DNA of 64,000 bases from CAXMNX01 sp964194845. GTDB lineage: Bacteria; Pseudomonadota; Alphaproteobacteria; Rhodobacterales; Rhodobacteraceae. Shown piece after piece: positions 26,848-35,205 of the stretch (the first letter of the stretch is position 1; each line of letters starts with the position of its first letter). Location: contig CAXMNX010000017.1 in the NCBI GenBank assembly GCA_964194845.1, positions 62,001-126,000 of the forward strand, in the 5' to 3' direction. Both the position numbers and the translations under genes were made by a program. The notes under the pieces were generated by a model. It was not told the DNA's origin and searched no databases. It was given only the letters and a program-made list of their open reading frames with translations.

Positions 26848-26906
26848 TATTACCTCCCGGTCTGGCTCTTTGGTGCACGTCTCGGTATAATACCGATCCC
26901 CGTCAG

Positions 26907-26920
26907 TCAAAGCGCTTTGA
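26907..26920. promoter_or_regulatory. AglR-type operator upstream of aglE
   Basis: TCAAAGCGCTTTGA is a perfect 14-bp palindrome of the kind LacI-family repressors bind. Its core AAAGCGCTTT is repeated exactly at 27065-27074 in front of aglR, which points to AglR as the shared repressor. Confidence 0.78.
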
Positions 26921-27064
26921 AATTATCTCAAATTTGCCCACATTCCGCCGCTTGTCAATCGCATATAGTCAAACCCTAAAGAAACGTGGGCATCACCGCG
27001 CAAAATCAGATTGCAAAAGGGTTTTGACGCGCGCCTTGATCTTTTCTATTGTTCTCCAAGTTTG

Positions 27065-27074
27065 AAAGCGCTTT
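27065..27074. promoter_or_regulatory. AglR-type operator upstream of aglR
   Basis: The 10-bp core AAAGCGCTTT, flanked by TTG on the left and GG on the right, lies 15 bp before the aglR start codon. A repressor bound here would control its own synthesis. Confidence 0.72.
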
Positions 27075-27089
27075 GGACACCGTTGGCCC

Positions 27090-28118
27090 ATGAATCTAAA
27101 AGAACTCTCGGCGCGCCTTGGTCTGTCGCAAACCACTGTCAGCCGTGCATTGAACGGGTATCCCGAAGTCAACGAAGCCACACGGCGTCGCGTTCGCGAG
27201 GCCGCCGCGGAACATGGCTATCATCCCAGTATGCGCGCGAAGAGCCTTGCCACGGGTCAGTCCTTCACAATCGGCCATGTGATTCCAATCTCGACGAAAA
27301 ATGAACTGTTAAACCCGATTCTTACCGATTTCCTTGCCGGCGCCAGCGAAGCTTACGAACGAGCCGGATATGATCTGTTGCTTTTGTTTATCGCTGATCT
27401 GGACGAAGACCGCGCTTACCGCGAGCTTGTAACGCGTGGCAAAGTGGACGGCGTCATCGTTCATGGCCCGAAACTCGCGGACAGTCGTATCGGACTGCTC
27501 CACGAATTGGAACTTCCATTCGTCGTCCACGGAAGGTCAACGCAGTTGGCGCAGGACTACAACTGGGTCGACGTCAACAACCGGCACGCGTTTTACCGCG
27601 CAACCGGATTGTTGCTGGATTTGGGTCACCGTCGCATCGCGCTTCTGAACGGTCTTGAGATCATGGATTTTGCAACGCGTCGCCGCGACGGATATCTTAA
27701 AGCGCTGGAAGATCGGGGTTTGTCGGCGGACCCGGCCATCATGGCACAGGACGAGATGACCGAAAGCCTTGGATACAATGCGGCAAAATCAATGCTGGAA
27801 GCTGATAATCCGCCGACTGCGTTCGTGGTGGCATCTGTTATCATGGCAATCGGTGTTCGCCTGGCAGTTCAAGAGACAGGGCGTCGTCTGGGAAAAGACA
27901 TCTCTGTTGTCGTCTTCGACGATGATTTGTCCTACTTTCGCAATGTCGGCAGCATTCCGTTTTTCACCACTATCAGATCATCTGTTCGTATCGCGGGACA
28001 GCTTGCGGCGGAAATGCTTCTGGAAGTGATCCGCGACCCGCCCACCGAGCCAAAGCAAACCCTGCTGGAAGCCGAATTGACGGTTGGCCAATCAACGGGA
28101 CCAGCGCCAAATACATGA
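27090..28118 (+). CDS. aglR: LacI family repressor of the agl operon
   Basis: The 342-residue regulator begins MNLKELSARLGLSQTTVSRALNGYPEVNEATR, a LacI helix-turn-helix plus hinge helix, and continues with a periplasmic-binding-like sensor domain (GHVIPISTKNELLNPI..., VVASVIMAIGVRL). It is divergent from aglEFGAK with two matching palindromes between, so it very likely represses both units until an alpha-glucoside or glucose derivative binds. Confidence 0.92.
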   Translation: MNLKELSARLGLSQTTVSRALNGYPEVNEATRRRVREAAAEHGYHPSMRAKSLATGQSFTIGHVIPISTKNELLNPILTDFLAGASEAYERAGYDLLLLFIADLDEDRAYRELVTRGKVDGVIVHGPKLADSRIGLLHELELPFVVHGRSTQLAQDYNWVDVNNRHAFYRATGLLLDLGHRRIALLNGLEIMDFATRRRDGYLKALEDRGLSADPAIMAQDEMTESLGYNAAKSMLEADNPPTAFVVASVIMAIGVRLAVQETGRRLGKDISVVVFDDDLSYFRNVGSIPFFTTIRSSVRIAGQLAAEMLLEVIRDPPTEPKQTLLEAELTVGQSTGPAPNT

Positions 28119-28245
28119 CGCCAGTCAAGTCAACGTCGGAAATAGCCAGAAGGCAGTCGACGCGCTTGCCCTTGCGTCCACCATCTGCTCCGTCCTAAGA
28201 CGCCCGCGCTGGATAGCCGACAAAACAACGAAAGACGTCTCTCAC

Positions 28246-29211
28246 ATGGATGGCGACCAGACCACACCTTGCCTGCTCGTTGCCGATGTCGGTGGAACGA
28301 ATACCCGCGTCGCACTGTCCCATGGCGTAATATTGCGCCCGGACACGATTGCGCGCTTTCAAAATTTCAAACACCGTTCGCTGTACGACGTTTTGCGCTT
28401 GTATATCGAACAGCAAAACCTGCGCGCCATTTCCGGCGTCGCGGTAGCGGTTGCAGGCCCGGTTCAGAACGGCCACGGCGAATTGACCAACCTGGAGTGG
28501 TCCATTGACGCCGCGGTGCTGGAACGGGAAACCGGCGCCCCCCGCATTGCCGTTTTGAACGATCTTCAGGCTCAAGGGTATGCGCTTGGGTTACTCGACA
28601 GCACACGATTAAGAACCGTCGTAACCGGGTCTGACAATTCCAAGCCCGGCGCACGTCTGGTCATCGGCGTGGGAACAGGATTCAACGCCTCGCCGGTGCA
28701 TACGACCGGCGAGCACCTTCTGGTTCCGCCATCCGAGGCCGGGCACGCCAACCTGCCGGTTACCAACGGCGAAGACCATGACCTTTGGCAGTTTATTGAC
28801 GCCAGCCAGGGTTTTCCGGCGGTCGAGGACGTACTTTCCGGTCGCGGCCTCGAAAACGTCTACCGGTGGCGTCAGCACGTGTTGGCAAAGCAAGGTCAGA
28901 AAACAGCGGCCGATATCGTCACCGATTGCGAAAGTGGTGATGATCCCGCCGCCGATGAAGCCGTCGCGGCCTTCGTTCGCCATCTCGGGACCGTATGCGG
29001 GAACCTTACTTTGATCCACCTGCCCGTAGGCGGTGTTTACCTGGTCGGCGGCGTTGCGCGCGCCGTTGCGCCGCATCTTTCCAGATACGGCTTTGCAGAG
29101 GCGTTTCGCGACAAGGGAAGGTTCACTGACTTTATGCAAAGTTTCGCGGTCCATGTGGTCGAGGACGACTATGCAGCGTTGGTTGGTCTGGCCGCATTCC
29201 TCGAAACTTAG
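28246..29211 (+). CDS. glk: glucokinase
   Basis: The 321-residue protein phosphorylates glucose released by AglA. The N-terminal ATP phosphate motif LLVADVGGTNTRVAL, the substrate motif VAVAGPVQNGHGELTNLEWSID, the catalytic LNDLQAQGYAL and the GVGTGFNAS phosphate loop show the Glk (ROK-unrelated) family. The ATG at 28246 is chosen because similarity begins there; the longer frame from 28084 overlaps aglR. It follows aglR on the same strand and is likely cotranscribed. Confidence 0.93.
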   Translation: MDGDQTTPCLLVADVGGTNTRVALSHGVILRPDTIARFQNFKHRSLYDVLRLYIEQQNLRAISGVAVAVAGPVQNGHGELTNLEWSIDAAVLERETGAPRIAVLNDLQAQGYALGLLDSTRLRTVVTGSDNSKPGARLVIGVGTGFNASPVHTTGEHLLVPPSEAGHANLPVTNGEDHDLWQFIDASQGFPAVEDVLSGRGLENVYRWRQHVLAKQGQKTAADIVTDCESGDDPAADEAVAAFVRHLGTVCGNLTLIHLPVGGVYLVGGVARAVAPHLSRYGFAEAFRDKGRFTDFMQSFAVHVVEDDYAALVGLAAFLET

Positions 29212-29270
29212 GTATCATTCGCACGCCGATCCGGTGCAGCGGCTTTAAGAAAAACTCGGCAGGAATTGAA

Positions 29271-29303
29271 AAAGCCATGCAAGCAATTACGCTGCACGGC
29301 TTT
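29271..29303. terminator. bidirectional terminator between glk and the Hint gene
   Basis: An 11-bp stem (AAAGCCATGCA against TGCACGGCTTT, one A-C mismatch) with an 11-base loop lies between two convergent genes, with A residues before and T residues after, so it can act in both directions. Confidence 0.65.
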
Positions 29304-29339
29304 CTGGGTAGGGGTGTCGGGTAAAAGACTTTGGTGAAA

Positions 29340-29942
29340 TTAGGTAGTCGGCGGCGACAGCAAAAGGAACATACCATCACAGTGAATTTCGGCAGCCTCG
29401 CCAAGGTGGAACATCGTGTAACTAAGGCCAGTTTCCCGGATCCGCGTCACGCCCGGCTTGGCAAGCAATTGGGCGGCTTCGCGACGTTCGGTCAGGTTTG
29501 ATTTAGGGCTTGGGCAAACGATCTGCCGCGGCGAAATAAGAACGTCACACGTAGGTGTGGCCGGACCCATGGCGCCCGCCTGAATTCTGATCGGGTTTGA
29601 ATCGTTCTTTTCGGCAAGAAACCTTTCGTCCAACAGAACCCGGTTAAGCCAGACGATCGGCTTGAATTCGCCCGACCGCGTTTTAACCAGATCGCCGTTG
29701 CGCAGGGCGACAGCATGTACATCGCCAAACGATGTCCGCACACGGGTCATCGGTGCCAGCCCCGGCAGCGGCCAGCGATCGCTCGAGGCAGGTTCTTCGG
29801 CATCCAGCCCAGGTCCGGCATCAGAAACTTGGGGCTTGTTTTTGCTGTTGGCTGGCGTGCTTTCATCTGGCCGAAGGCGAGACAAGATCCGGGACACGAC
29901 CGGCACAACAGTCTTGCGATGATTTTCTGCTGGAATACTCAT
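29340..29942 (-). CDS. Hint-domain (Hint_2-like) protein lacking the N-terminal cysteine
   Basis: Residues 65-200 follow the Hedgehog/intein-like Hint_2 pattern common in Roseobacters: VALRNGDLVKTRSGEFKPIVWLNRV, then NPIRIQAGAMGPATPTCDVLISPRQIV, then SYTMFHLGEAAEIHCDGMFLLLSPP. The catalytic Cys that should start the domain (CFTxGT in relatives) is missing; the equivalent region reads MTRVRTSFGDVHAV. The first 60 residues are polar and disordered-looking. Function unknown, probably without autoprocessing. The start at 29942 is preceded by AAGGTG. It stands alone, convergent with glk. Confidence 0.7.
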   Translation of the reverse strand: MSIPAENHRKTVVPVVSRILSRLRPDESTPANSKNKPQVSDAGPGLDAEEPASSDRWPLPGLAPMTRVRTSFGDVHAVALRNGDLVKTRSGEFKPIVWLNRVLLDERFLAEKNDSNPIRIQAGAMGPATPTCDVLISPRQIVCPSPKSNLTERREAAQLLAKPGVTRIRETGLSYTMFHLGEAAEIHCDGMFLLLSPPTT

Positions 29943-30442
29943 TACAATTCACCTTTACTCTCCCGACCAGCGGGACACCTGATTAAAATGGGACGCGTCG
30001 AACCGCCACTCCTGTCGACACGCCCCCTACCCATTTGCCGGCAACGGACCGGCGTACTCGTCACGCAATCCAACGGATGATTGTGGAACCACGTGATCGC
30101 TTACAAGAACCTTTATCGCCGATCGCCTTGGCTAAAGTTTGACACAAGTTTTTGGATTTCGTCAGGAATTGGGTAACTTCGGTTAACGTGCGGTTTAAGT
30201 TGGATTACAAAATTTCTGTTTCGTAGACAATCCGGACCCCACAGGCTGCAACCGCGCTAATTCATCAATGAAATCAGGCTTTGCGTTTCAGATCCGGCGA
30301 CAATCCCGTTATCCTGTTTGCCTTAACTCGGCCCCAAATCGACCGGTTCCGGCATTGGATTTCTCATTCAACAGTCTGTTTCCAGTTCGGATCGGACGAA
30401 TCCGGTGCTGATATTGGAAGTCGTGCCCGGGCGGGTTAGCGC

Positions 30443-30467
30443 GAATTCGGCAAACGTGCCCGAATTC
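30443..30467. repeat. inverted repeat upstream of oppA
   Basis: GAATTCGG is matched after nine bases by CCGAATTC, a perfect 8-bp dyad about 230 bp before the oppA start. It could be a regulator site or a structure in a long leader. Confidence 0.4.
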
Positions 30468-30634
30468 AGGCGACCGCTTTGGTCGGATCGAACAGGATTC
30501 GGCTCGACATTTTGACAGCCAATGCCGGGGCCACCGGCTGGCAACGCACCGCCTTTCGCGAATGTTGCGCCGCGTCACGCGCTTCAGCCCTTGCACTTCG
30601 CGAAAAAGGTCAAAGAATGGGGCCATGATCAAAA

Positions 30635-30651
30635 CTCCGGCGCAGCCGGAG
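30635..30651 (+). promoter_or_regulatory. leader hairpin before oppA
   Basis: CTCCGGC, loop GCA, GCCGGAG forms a tight 7-bp hairpin ending 44 bp before the oppA ATG. No T-run follows, so it is more likely an mRNA leader structure than a terminator. Confidence 0.4.
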
Positions 30652-30695
30652 GCCGCGACCATGCGAAAAAAACAATCACAGAGGAGGATGTTCTT

Positions 30696-32324
30696 ATGAA
30701 AAAAGCATTTTTGGCACTTACGACGGCTAGCCTTTTGCTCGGCTCGGTGGCTGCGTTTGCTGCGGGAACCCACCCCGCCACTGGCGAAAATCTCGCTGAC
30801 GACCAGACGTTCACCTACCGCCTGCTCGATCAGTTTCCGACAATTGACCCGCAACTGATCGAGGAAACGGCCGGAAGCCACGTTGCCGACCAGCTGTTCG
30901 AGGGCCTGACAACACAGAATGCGCAAGGCGAGATCGCACCCGGCGTTGCCGTCGAGTGGACATCCACCGACAACCAGAACTGGACGTTTAAGCTTCGTGA
31001 CAACGCAACCTGGTCAAATGGCGATCCGGTAACTGCACACGATTTTGTCTATGCCTGGCAGCGTGCCGCTGACCCCGCGACTGCATCCCCTTATGGGTGG
31101 TATGTCGAAATTACGCAGATCGTGAATGCCGCCGAGATCCTGGCTGGCGAAAAAGATCCCACCGAACTTGGCGTGACAGCGGTGGATGATCAGACGCTTG
31201 AAGTCTCGCTGACACAGCCGCTGCCGTATTTCCCGAAGATGACGGCTTTCGCCACGCTCTACCCAGCACACAAAACCACGATCGAGACGCACGGTGCCGA
31301 CTGGACAAAATCGGAAAACATCCTCGGTAACGGCGCTTATACGCTGAAGTCGCTGTCACTGAACGAGGGCTTCGAACTGACCAAAAGCAGTTCGTACTGG
31401 AACGCCGACAGCGTGATCATCGAAAACGTCCGCGGCCTGATCATTAATGACAGTAACCAGGCGCTGACACGCTATGAAGCGAACGAGTTTGATCTGCTTG
31501 AGCCGCTTCCACCCGGCCAATTCCCTGCGCTGAAGGAAAAATACCCGGATCAGGCCGTCAGCGTTCCGCGCCTTTGTTCATACTACTATGCGATCAACCA
31601 GCGGGGCGACGCTCTTGGTCCTATTCAGGACGTGCGTGTGCGCAAAGCGCTTTCCTACGCCGTTGACCGCGACGTGATTGTTAATCAGGTTCTGAAAGGT
31701 GGCCAGTCGCCAGCGTTCAGCTTCACCCACGTCGCCACCGCGGGTTTCGAGACTCCGGAAATCGAATTTGGCACATGGAGCCAGGCCGAACGCGACGCAA
31801 AAGCCAAAGAGCTTCTGGCCGAAGCCAGGGCCGACGGCGTTGAAGTCGACGGGTTGAACCTCGATCTGATCTACAACACGTCGGAAAGCCACAAGCAGAT
31901 CGCGACGGTTATCAGCCAGATGTGGAAGCAGAAACTTGGCGTCGAGGCCACGCTTTCCAACATGGAATGGCAGACTTACCTCGACTTCCGCCGCGAGGGC
32001 AATTTCGACATCGCCCGTTCTGCGTGGTGCGCCGACTACAACGAAGCGTCCACTTTCCTTGATCTAGTGACCACGACGCACGGATCAAACTCGGGCAAAT
32101 TCTCAAATGCCGAGGTCGACGCATTGATGAAAGAATCGAAGACTCTCGCTGATCCTCAGCCAAACTACACTAAGGTCGAGGAAATCCTGGCAAACGAGAT
32201 GGGCATCATCCCGATCTATCATTACGCCAATACGTTCCTACTCGACTCGTCGATCAAGGGCTTTCCATTCGAAAACGCCGAAAACACCTGGTATGTGAAA
32301 GACTTCTATCGGGTCGCCGAGTAA
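30696..32324 (+). CDS. oppA: peptide ABC transporter substrate-binding protein
   Basis: A 542-residue family 5 solute-binding protein. The Sec signal (MKKAFLALTTASLLLGSVAAFA) is followed by FTYRLLDQFPTIDPQLIEETAGSHVADQLFEGL and GVAVEWTSTDNQNWTFKLRDNATWSNGDPVTAHDFVYAWQRAADP, the oligopeptide-binding signature. The start at 30696 is preceded by GAGGAGG. It opens the oppABCDF operon and should bring oligopeptides to OppBC. Confidence 0.92.
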   Translation: MKKAFLALTTASLLLGSVAAFAAGTHPATGENLADDQTFTYRLLDQFPTIDPQLIEETAGSHVADQLFEGLTTQNAQGEIAPGVAVEWTSTDNQNWTFKLRDNATWSNGDPVTAHDFVYAWQRAADPATASPYGWYVEITQIVNAAEILAGEKDPTELGVTAVDDQTLEVSLTQPLPYFPKMTAFATLYPAHKTTIETHGADWTKSENILGNGAYTLKSLSLNEGFELTKSSSYWNADSVIIENVRGLIINDSNQALTRYEANEFDLLEPLPPGQFPALKEKYPDQAVSVPRLCSYYYAINQRGDALGPIQDVRVRKALSYAVDRDVIVNQVLKGGQSPAFSFTHVATAGFETPEIEFGTWSQAERDAKAKELLAEARADGVEVDGLNLDLIYNTSESHKQIATVISQMWKQKLGVEATLSNMEWQTYLDFRREGNFDIARSAWCADYNEASTFLDLVTTTHGSNSGKFSNAEVDALMKESKTLADPQPNYTKVEEILANEMGIIPIYHYANTFLLDSSIKGFPFENAENTWYVKDFYRVAE

Positions 32325-32336
32325 TCTCGGAACCCA

Positions 32337-32369
32337 CCGGCGCGCGCGGGATCTTTTAGCGCGCGTCGG
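32337..32369 (+). promoter_or_regulatory. intercistronic hairpin between oppA and oppB
   Basis: CCGGCGCGCG pairs with CGCGCGTCGG (one G-U pair) across a 13-base loop. Its place between binding protein and permease genes fits a processing or stabilising hairpin. Confidence 0.6.
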
Positions 32370-32386
32370 CAGCTCCATAAAAGTTG

Positions 32387-33310
32387 ATGCTTTCCTTTAC
32401 GATCCGCCGGCTCTTCGTGGCGATCCCGACGCTTCTCATCCTGATCGTCTTTTCGTTCTTGTTGATGGAAGCAGCGCCGGGAAGCCCGTTCGCGACCGAA
32501 CGCGGTGTGCCGCCTGACGTGCTCGCCAATCTCGAAGCGCGATATGGGCTTGATCAGCCGCTCTGGACGCGGATGGGCATATACATCTGGAATATTGTCA
32601 CCGGGTTCGATTTCGGTCCGTCCTTTATCTTTAAGGACCGGACCGTCAATGACGTCATCGCACAAGGGTTCCCGGTGACGCTGACATATGGATTTTGGTC
32701 ATTCGCAGTTGCAGTTCTGATCGGAGGTGGTCTGGGCATCCTTGCCGCCGTCTATCACAACACATGGCTCGATTACCTTGCCGTCGGCATCTCGGTTGGT
32801 GCGCAAGTGCTGCCGAACTTTGTGATGGCACCGATACTTGTCATTGTCTTCACGCTCTGGCTCGGCTGGCTGCCGGGCGGTGGCTGGCAAGGTGGCCAAT
32901 GGCAATATATCATCATGCCGGTGATCGCGCTTTCAACCAGTTACATGGCGTCGATCGCGCGGCTGACACGATCCTCTATGCTTGAAGTCCTGAATTCGAA
33001 CTTCATCCGAACCGCGCGCGCCAAGGGCCTGCCGATGCGACGGGTGATCTTTGTCCACGCATTGAAGCCCGCGTTGTTGCCCGTAATCTCCTACCTTGGT
33101 CCCGCATTTGTCGGCATGATCACCGGCTCGGTTGTCGTCGACGTCTTCTTTTCCACCGGCGGCATCGGGCAGTTTTTCGTAAACTCCGCGCTTAATCGGG
33201 ATTACTCGATGATCATGGGGATCACTATACTGACAGGTGCGTTGACGATATTCTTCAACCTCGCGGTCGATGTGCTTTACGCATGGATCGACCCCAAGAT
33301 CAGGTATTAG
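32387..33310 (+). CDS. oppB: peptide ABC transporter permease OppB
   Basis: Permease of 307 residues beginning MLSFTIRRLFVAIPTLLILIVFSFLLMEAAPGSPF, the standard DppB/OppB N-terminus. The EAA loop (RTARAKGLPMRRVIFVHALKPALLPVI) and the terminal DVLYAWIDPKIRY are typical. The ATG at 32387 is preferred over the adjacent TTG at 32384. Five or six membrane helices are visible. Confidence 0.93.
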   Translation: MLSFTIRRLFVAIPTLLILIVFSFLLMEAAPGSPFATERGVPPDVLANLEARYGLDQPLWTRMGIYIWNIVTGFDFGPSFIFKDRTVNDVIAQGFPVTLTYGFWSFAVAVLIGGGLGILAAVYHNTWLDYLAVGISVGAQVLPNFVMAPILVIVFTLWLGWLPGGGWQGGQWQYIIMPVIALSTSYMASIARLTRSSMLEVLNSNFIRTARAKGLPMRRVIFVHALKPALLPVISYLGPAFVGMITGSVVVDVFFSTGGIGQFFVNSALNRDYSMIMGITILTGALTIFFNLAVDVLYAWIDPKIRY

Positions 33311-33313
33311 GCC

Positions 33314-34240
33314 GTGCGCGTTCCCGTCCTCAACCGCGGTGCCATCGACGCCATGACCGACGAGGGCGCGGTCGCGGGCCGGTCGCTTTGGGCTGACGCG
33401 CGCATCCGGTTTCTGAAGAACAAAGCCGCCGTTGCTGGGTTGATCGTGTTGGCCTGCGTCGGCGTTTTTGCGGCGTTTGGCCAGCTGTTGACGCCCTGGT
33501 CCAACGAAGAGGTTGACTGGGCAATGCTGGGGCAGGTCTCGGAAATCGGGCACCCATCTATCGCAAGCCGACACTATTTCGGCGTCGATGAGTTGGGGCG
33601 CGATCTATTCGCCCGGACCGTGCAAGGCACGCGGATCAGCCTGATGGTCGGCATCGTTGGCGCACTGATCTCGGTCTTTGTCGGCACCATATGGGGCGCG
33701 ACGGCAGGATATGTTGGTGGTCGTATCGACGGCCTGATGATGCGGATCGTCGATGTCATGATGGCGATCCCGTATATGTTCGTGCTGATCCTGCTTTTAG
33801 TGGTCTTCGGTCGCTCGATCCTGATGCTCTTTATCGGCATCGGCTTAATCTCGTGGCTCGACATGGCGCGGATTGCGCGCGGTCAGACGCTTTCCATCAA
33901 GAACAAAGAGTTCATCGAGGCCGCCGTCGCCACCGGGGTATCAACACCAACCATTATCCGCCGCCACATCGTGCCGAACCTTTTGGGCGTCGTCATTGTT
34001 TACGCAACGCTTCTGGTCCCCAGCATGATAATATTCGAAAGTTTCATCAGCTTTCTCGGCCTCGGCGTGCAGGAACCCTCGACCAGCTGGGGCGCGCTGA
34101 TATCCGATGGTGCAAGCCAGATGCGGTACGGCGTGCCGTGGCAGCTTGGTTTCCCGATTTTCTTCTTCATCATCTCGCTTTTCGCTTTTTTCTTTGTCGG
34201 CGACGGCCTGCGCGATGCGCTTGATCCGAAGGACCGCTGA
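33314..34240 (+). CDS. oppC: peptide ABC transporter permease OppC
   Basis: The partner permease, 308 residues, with an N-terminal helix (AVAGLIVLACVGVFAAFGQLL), HYFGVDELGRDLFARTVQGTRISLMVG, and the EAA loop EAAVATGVSTPTIIRRHIVPNLLGV. It probably starts with GTG at 33314, three bases after oppB; an ATG at 33353 is possible. Its stop shares one base with the oppD start (TGATG). Confidence 0.92.
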   Translation: MRVPVLNRGAIDAMTDEGAVAGRSLWADARIRFLKNKAAVAGLIVLACVGVFAAFGQLLTPWSNEEVDWAMLGQVSEIGHPSIASRHYFGVDELGRDLFARTVQGTRISLMVGIVGALISVFVGTIWGATAGYVGGRIDGLMMRIVDVMMAIPYMFVLILLLVVFGRSILMLFIGIGLISWLDMARIARGQTLSIKNKEFIEAAVATGVSTPTIIRRHIVPNLLGVVIVYATLLVPSMIIFESFISFLGLGVQEPSTSWGALISDGASQMRYGVPWQLGFPIFFFIISLFAFFFVGDGLRDALDPKDR

Positions 34241-35205
34241 TGGCGCTTTTGGATGTCAAAGACCTTAGCGTGTCGTTTCAGACCAACGACGGCATCGTGA
34301 ATGCGGTTAACAATGTCAGCTTCAGCGTTGCACCCCGCGAAACCGTCGCACTTGTCGGCGAAAGCGGCTCGGGCAAAACGCAGACGGCTTTCGCGATAAT
34401 GGGCTTGCTTGCCCGCAACGGTCAGTCAACCGGCGAGATCGCTTTCGACGGCAACAGGATCGACGGGTTGGCGGAAGACAAGCTTAACCGCATCCGCGCC
34501 GAACAGATCGCAATGATCTTTCAGGACCCGATGACCTCGCTCAATCCTTACATGCGGATATCGGACCAGATGACCGAAGTGCTGAGGCTTCACAAAGGCA
34601 TGTCCCTTAAAGCGGCGCAGGCGGAATGCGTGCGTATGCTTGATGCAGTGCGTATTCCCGAGGCGAAAACCAGGGTCACGATGTATCCGCACGAGTTTTC
34701 GGGTGGTATGCGCCAACGGATCATGATCGCAATAGCACTTCTTTGCGGTCCAAAGCTTTTGATCGCGGACGAACCGACAACCGCGCTCGACGTGACAGTT
34801 CAGGCCCAGATCATGGACCTGTTGGGAGAGATCCGGGAAGAATTTGGCACCGCGATCATTCTGATCACGCATGATCTTGGCATAGTCGCCGGTGCCTGCG
34901 AGCGCACGATCGTGCTCTATGGCGGCCAGATTATGGAGAAAGGGGCGACGAAAGACATCTTCGCGCGTCCAACGCACCCTTACACTTTGGGGTTGTTGAA
35001 AGCAGTGCCGCGATTGGATGAAGATCACGAGGTTCTTCCAACAATTGACGGCGAACCGCCAAACATGCTCGGGCTGCCCGATGGCTGCCCCTTCGCGCCG
35101 CGTTGCGAATACGTGCTGCCGGTCTGTTCGAACAGACGCCCGTCGCTTAGTGCCGCCGGTCCGATCCACCGGGCCTGCCACCAATCCGTAGAGGCCGTGC
35201 AATGA
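34240..35205 (+). CDS. oppD: peptide ABC transporter ATP-binding protein OppD
   Basis: ATPase with Walker A GESGSGKTQT, signature FSGGMRQRIMIA, Walker B LLIADEPTTALDV and the H-loop ILITHDLG. The C-terminal oligopeptide-transporter extension with its cysteines (DGCPFAPRCEYVLPVC) may bind an iron-sulfur cluster as in Dpp/Opp ATPases. It overlaps oppC by one base and oppF by four. Confidence 0.94.
   Translation: MALLDVKDLSVSFQTNDGIVNAVNNVSFSVAPRETVALVGESGSGKTQTAFAIMGLLARNGQSTGEIAFDGNRIDGLAEDKLNRIRAEQIAMIFQDPMTSLNPYMRISDQMTEVLRLHKGMSLKAAQAECVRMLDAVRIPEAKTRVTMYPHEFSGGMRQRIMIAIALLCGPKLLIADEPTTALDVTVQAQIMDLLGEIREEFGTAIILITHDLGIVAGACERTIVLYGGQIMEKGATKDIFARPTHPYTLGLLKAVPRLDEDHEVLPTIDGEPPNMLGLPDGCPFAPRCEYVLPVCSNRRPSLSAAGPIHRACHQSVEAVQ

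Larger units (their letters stand above)
29943..30695. other. long intergenic region upstream of oppA, no gene
   Basis: The 753 bp between the divergent Hint and oppA genes show no protein with family resemblance; the longest open frame (30309-30926, minus) runs into oppA antisense. The region contains a perfect 8-bp inverted repeat at 30443-30467 and a 7-bp hairpin at 30635-30651 close to the oppA ribosome site. It must carry the oppA promoter, which I could not locate with confidence. Confidence 0.6.

Noticed and set aside
30139..30144. TTGACA elements at 30139 and 30512 as oppA promoters
   Set aside because: No acceptable -10 element at 16-18 bases from either.
30182..30197. CtrA-like site GTTAA-N7-TTTA upstream of the Hint gene
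   Set aside because: Mismatched half-site in AT-rich intergenic sequence, about 240 bp from any gene start.
30309..30926. 205-residue frame on the minus strand upstream of and into oppA
   Set aside because: Overlaps the oppA signal sequence, lacks similarity and a ribosome site.
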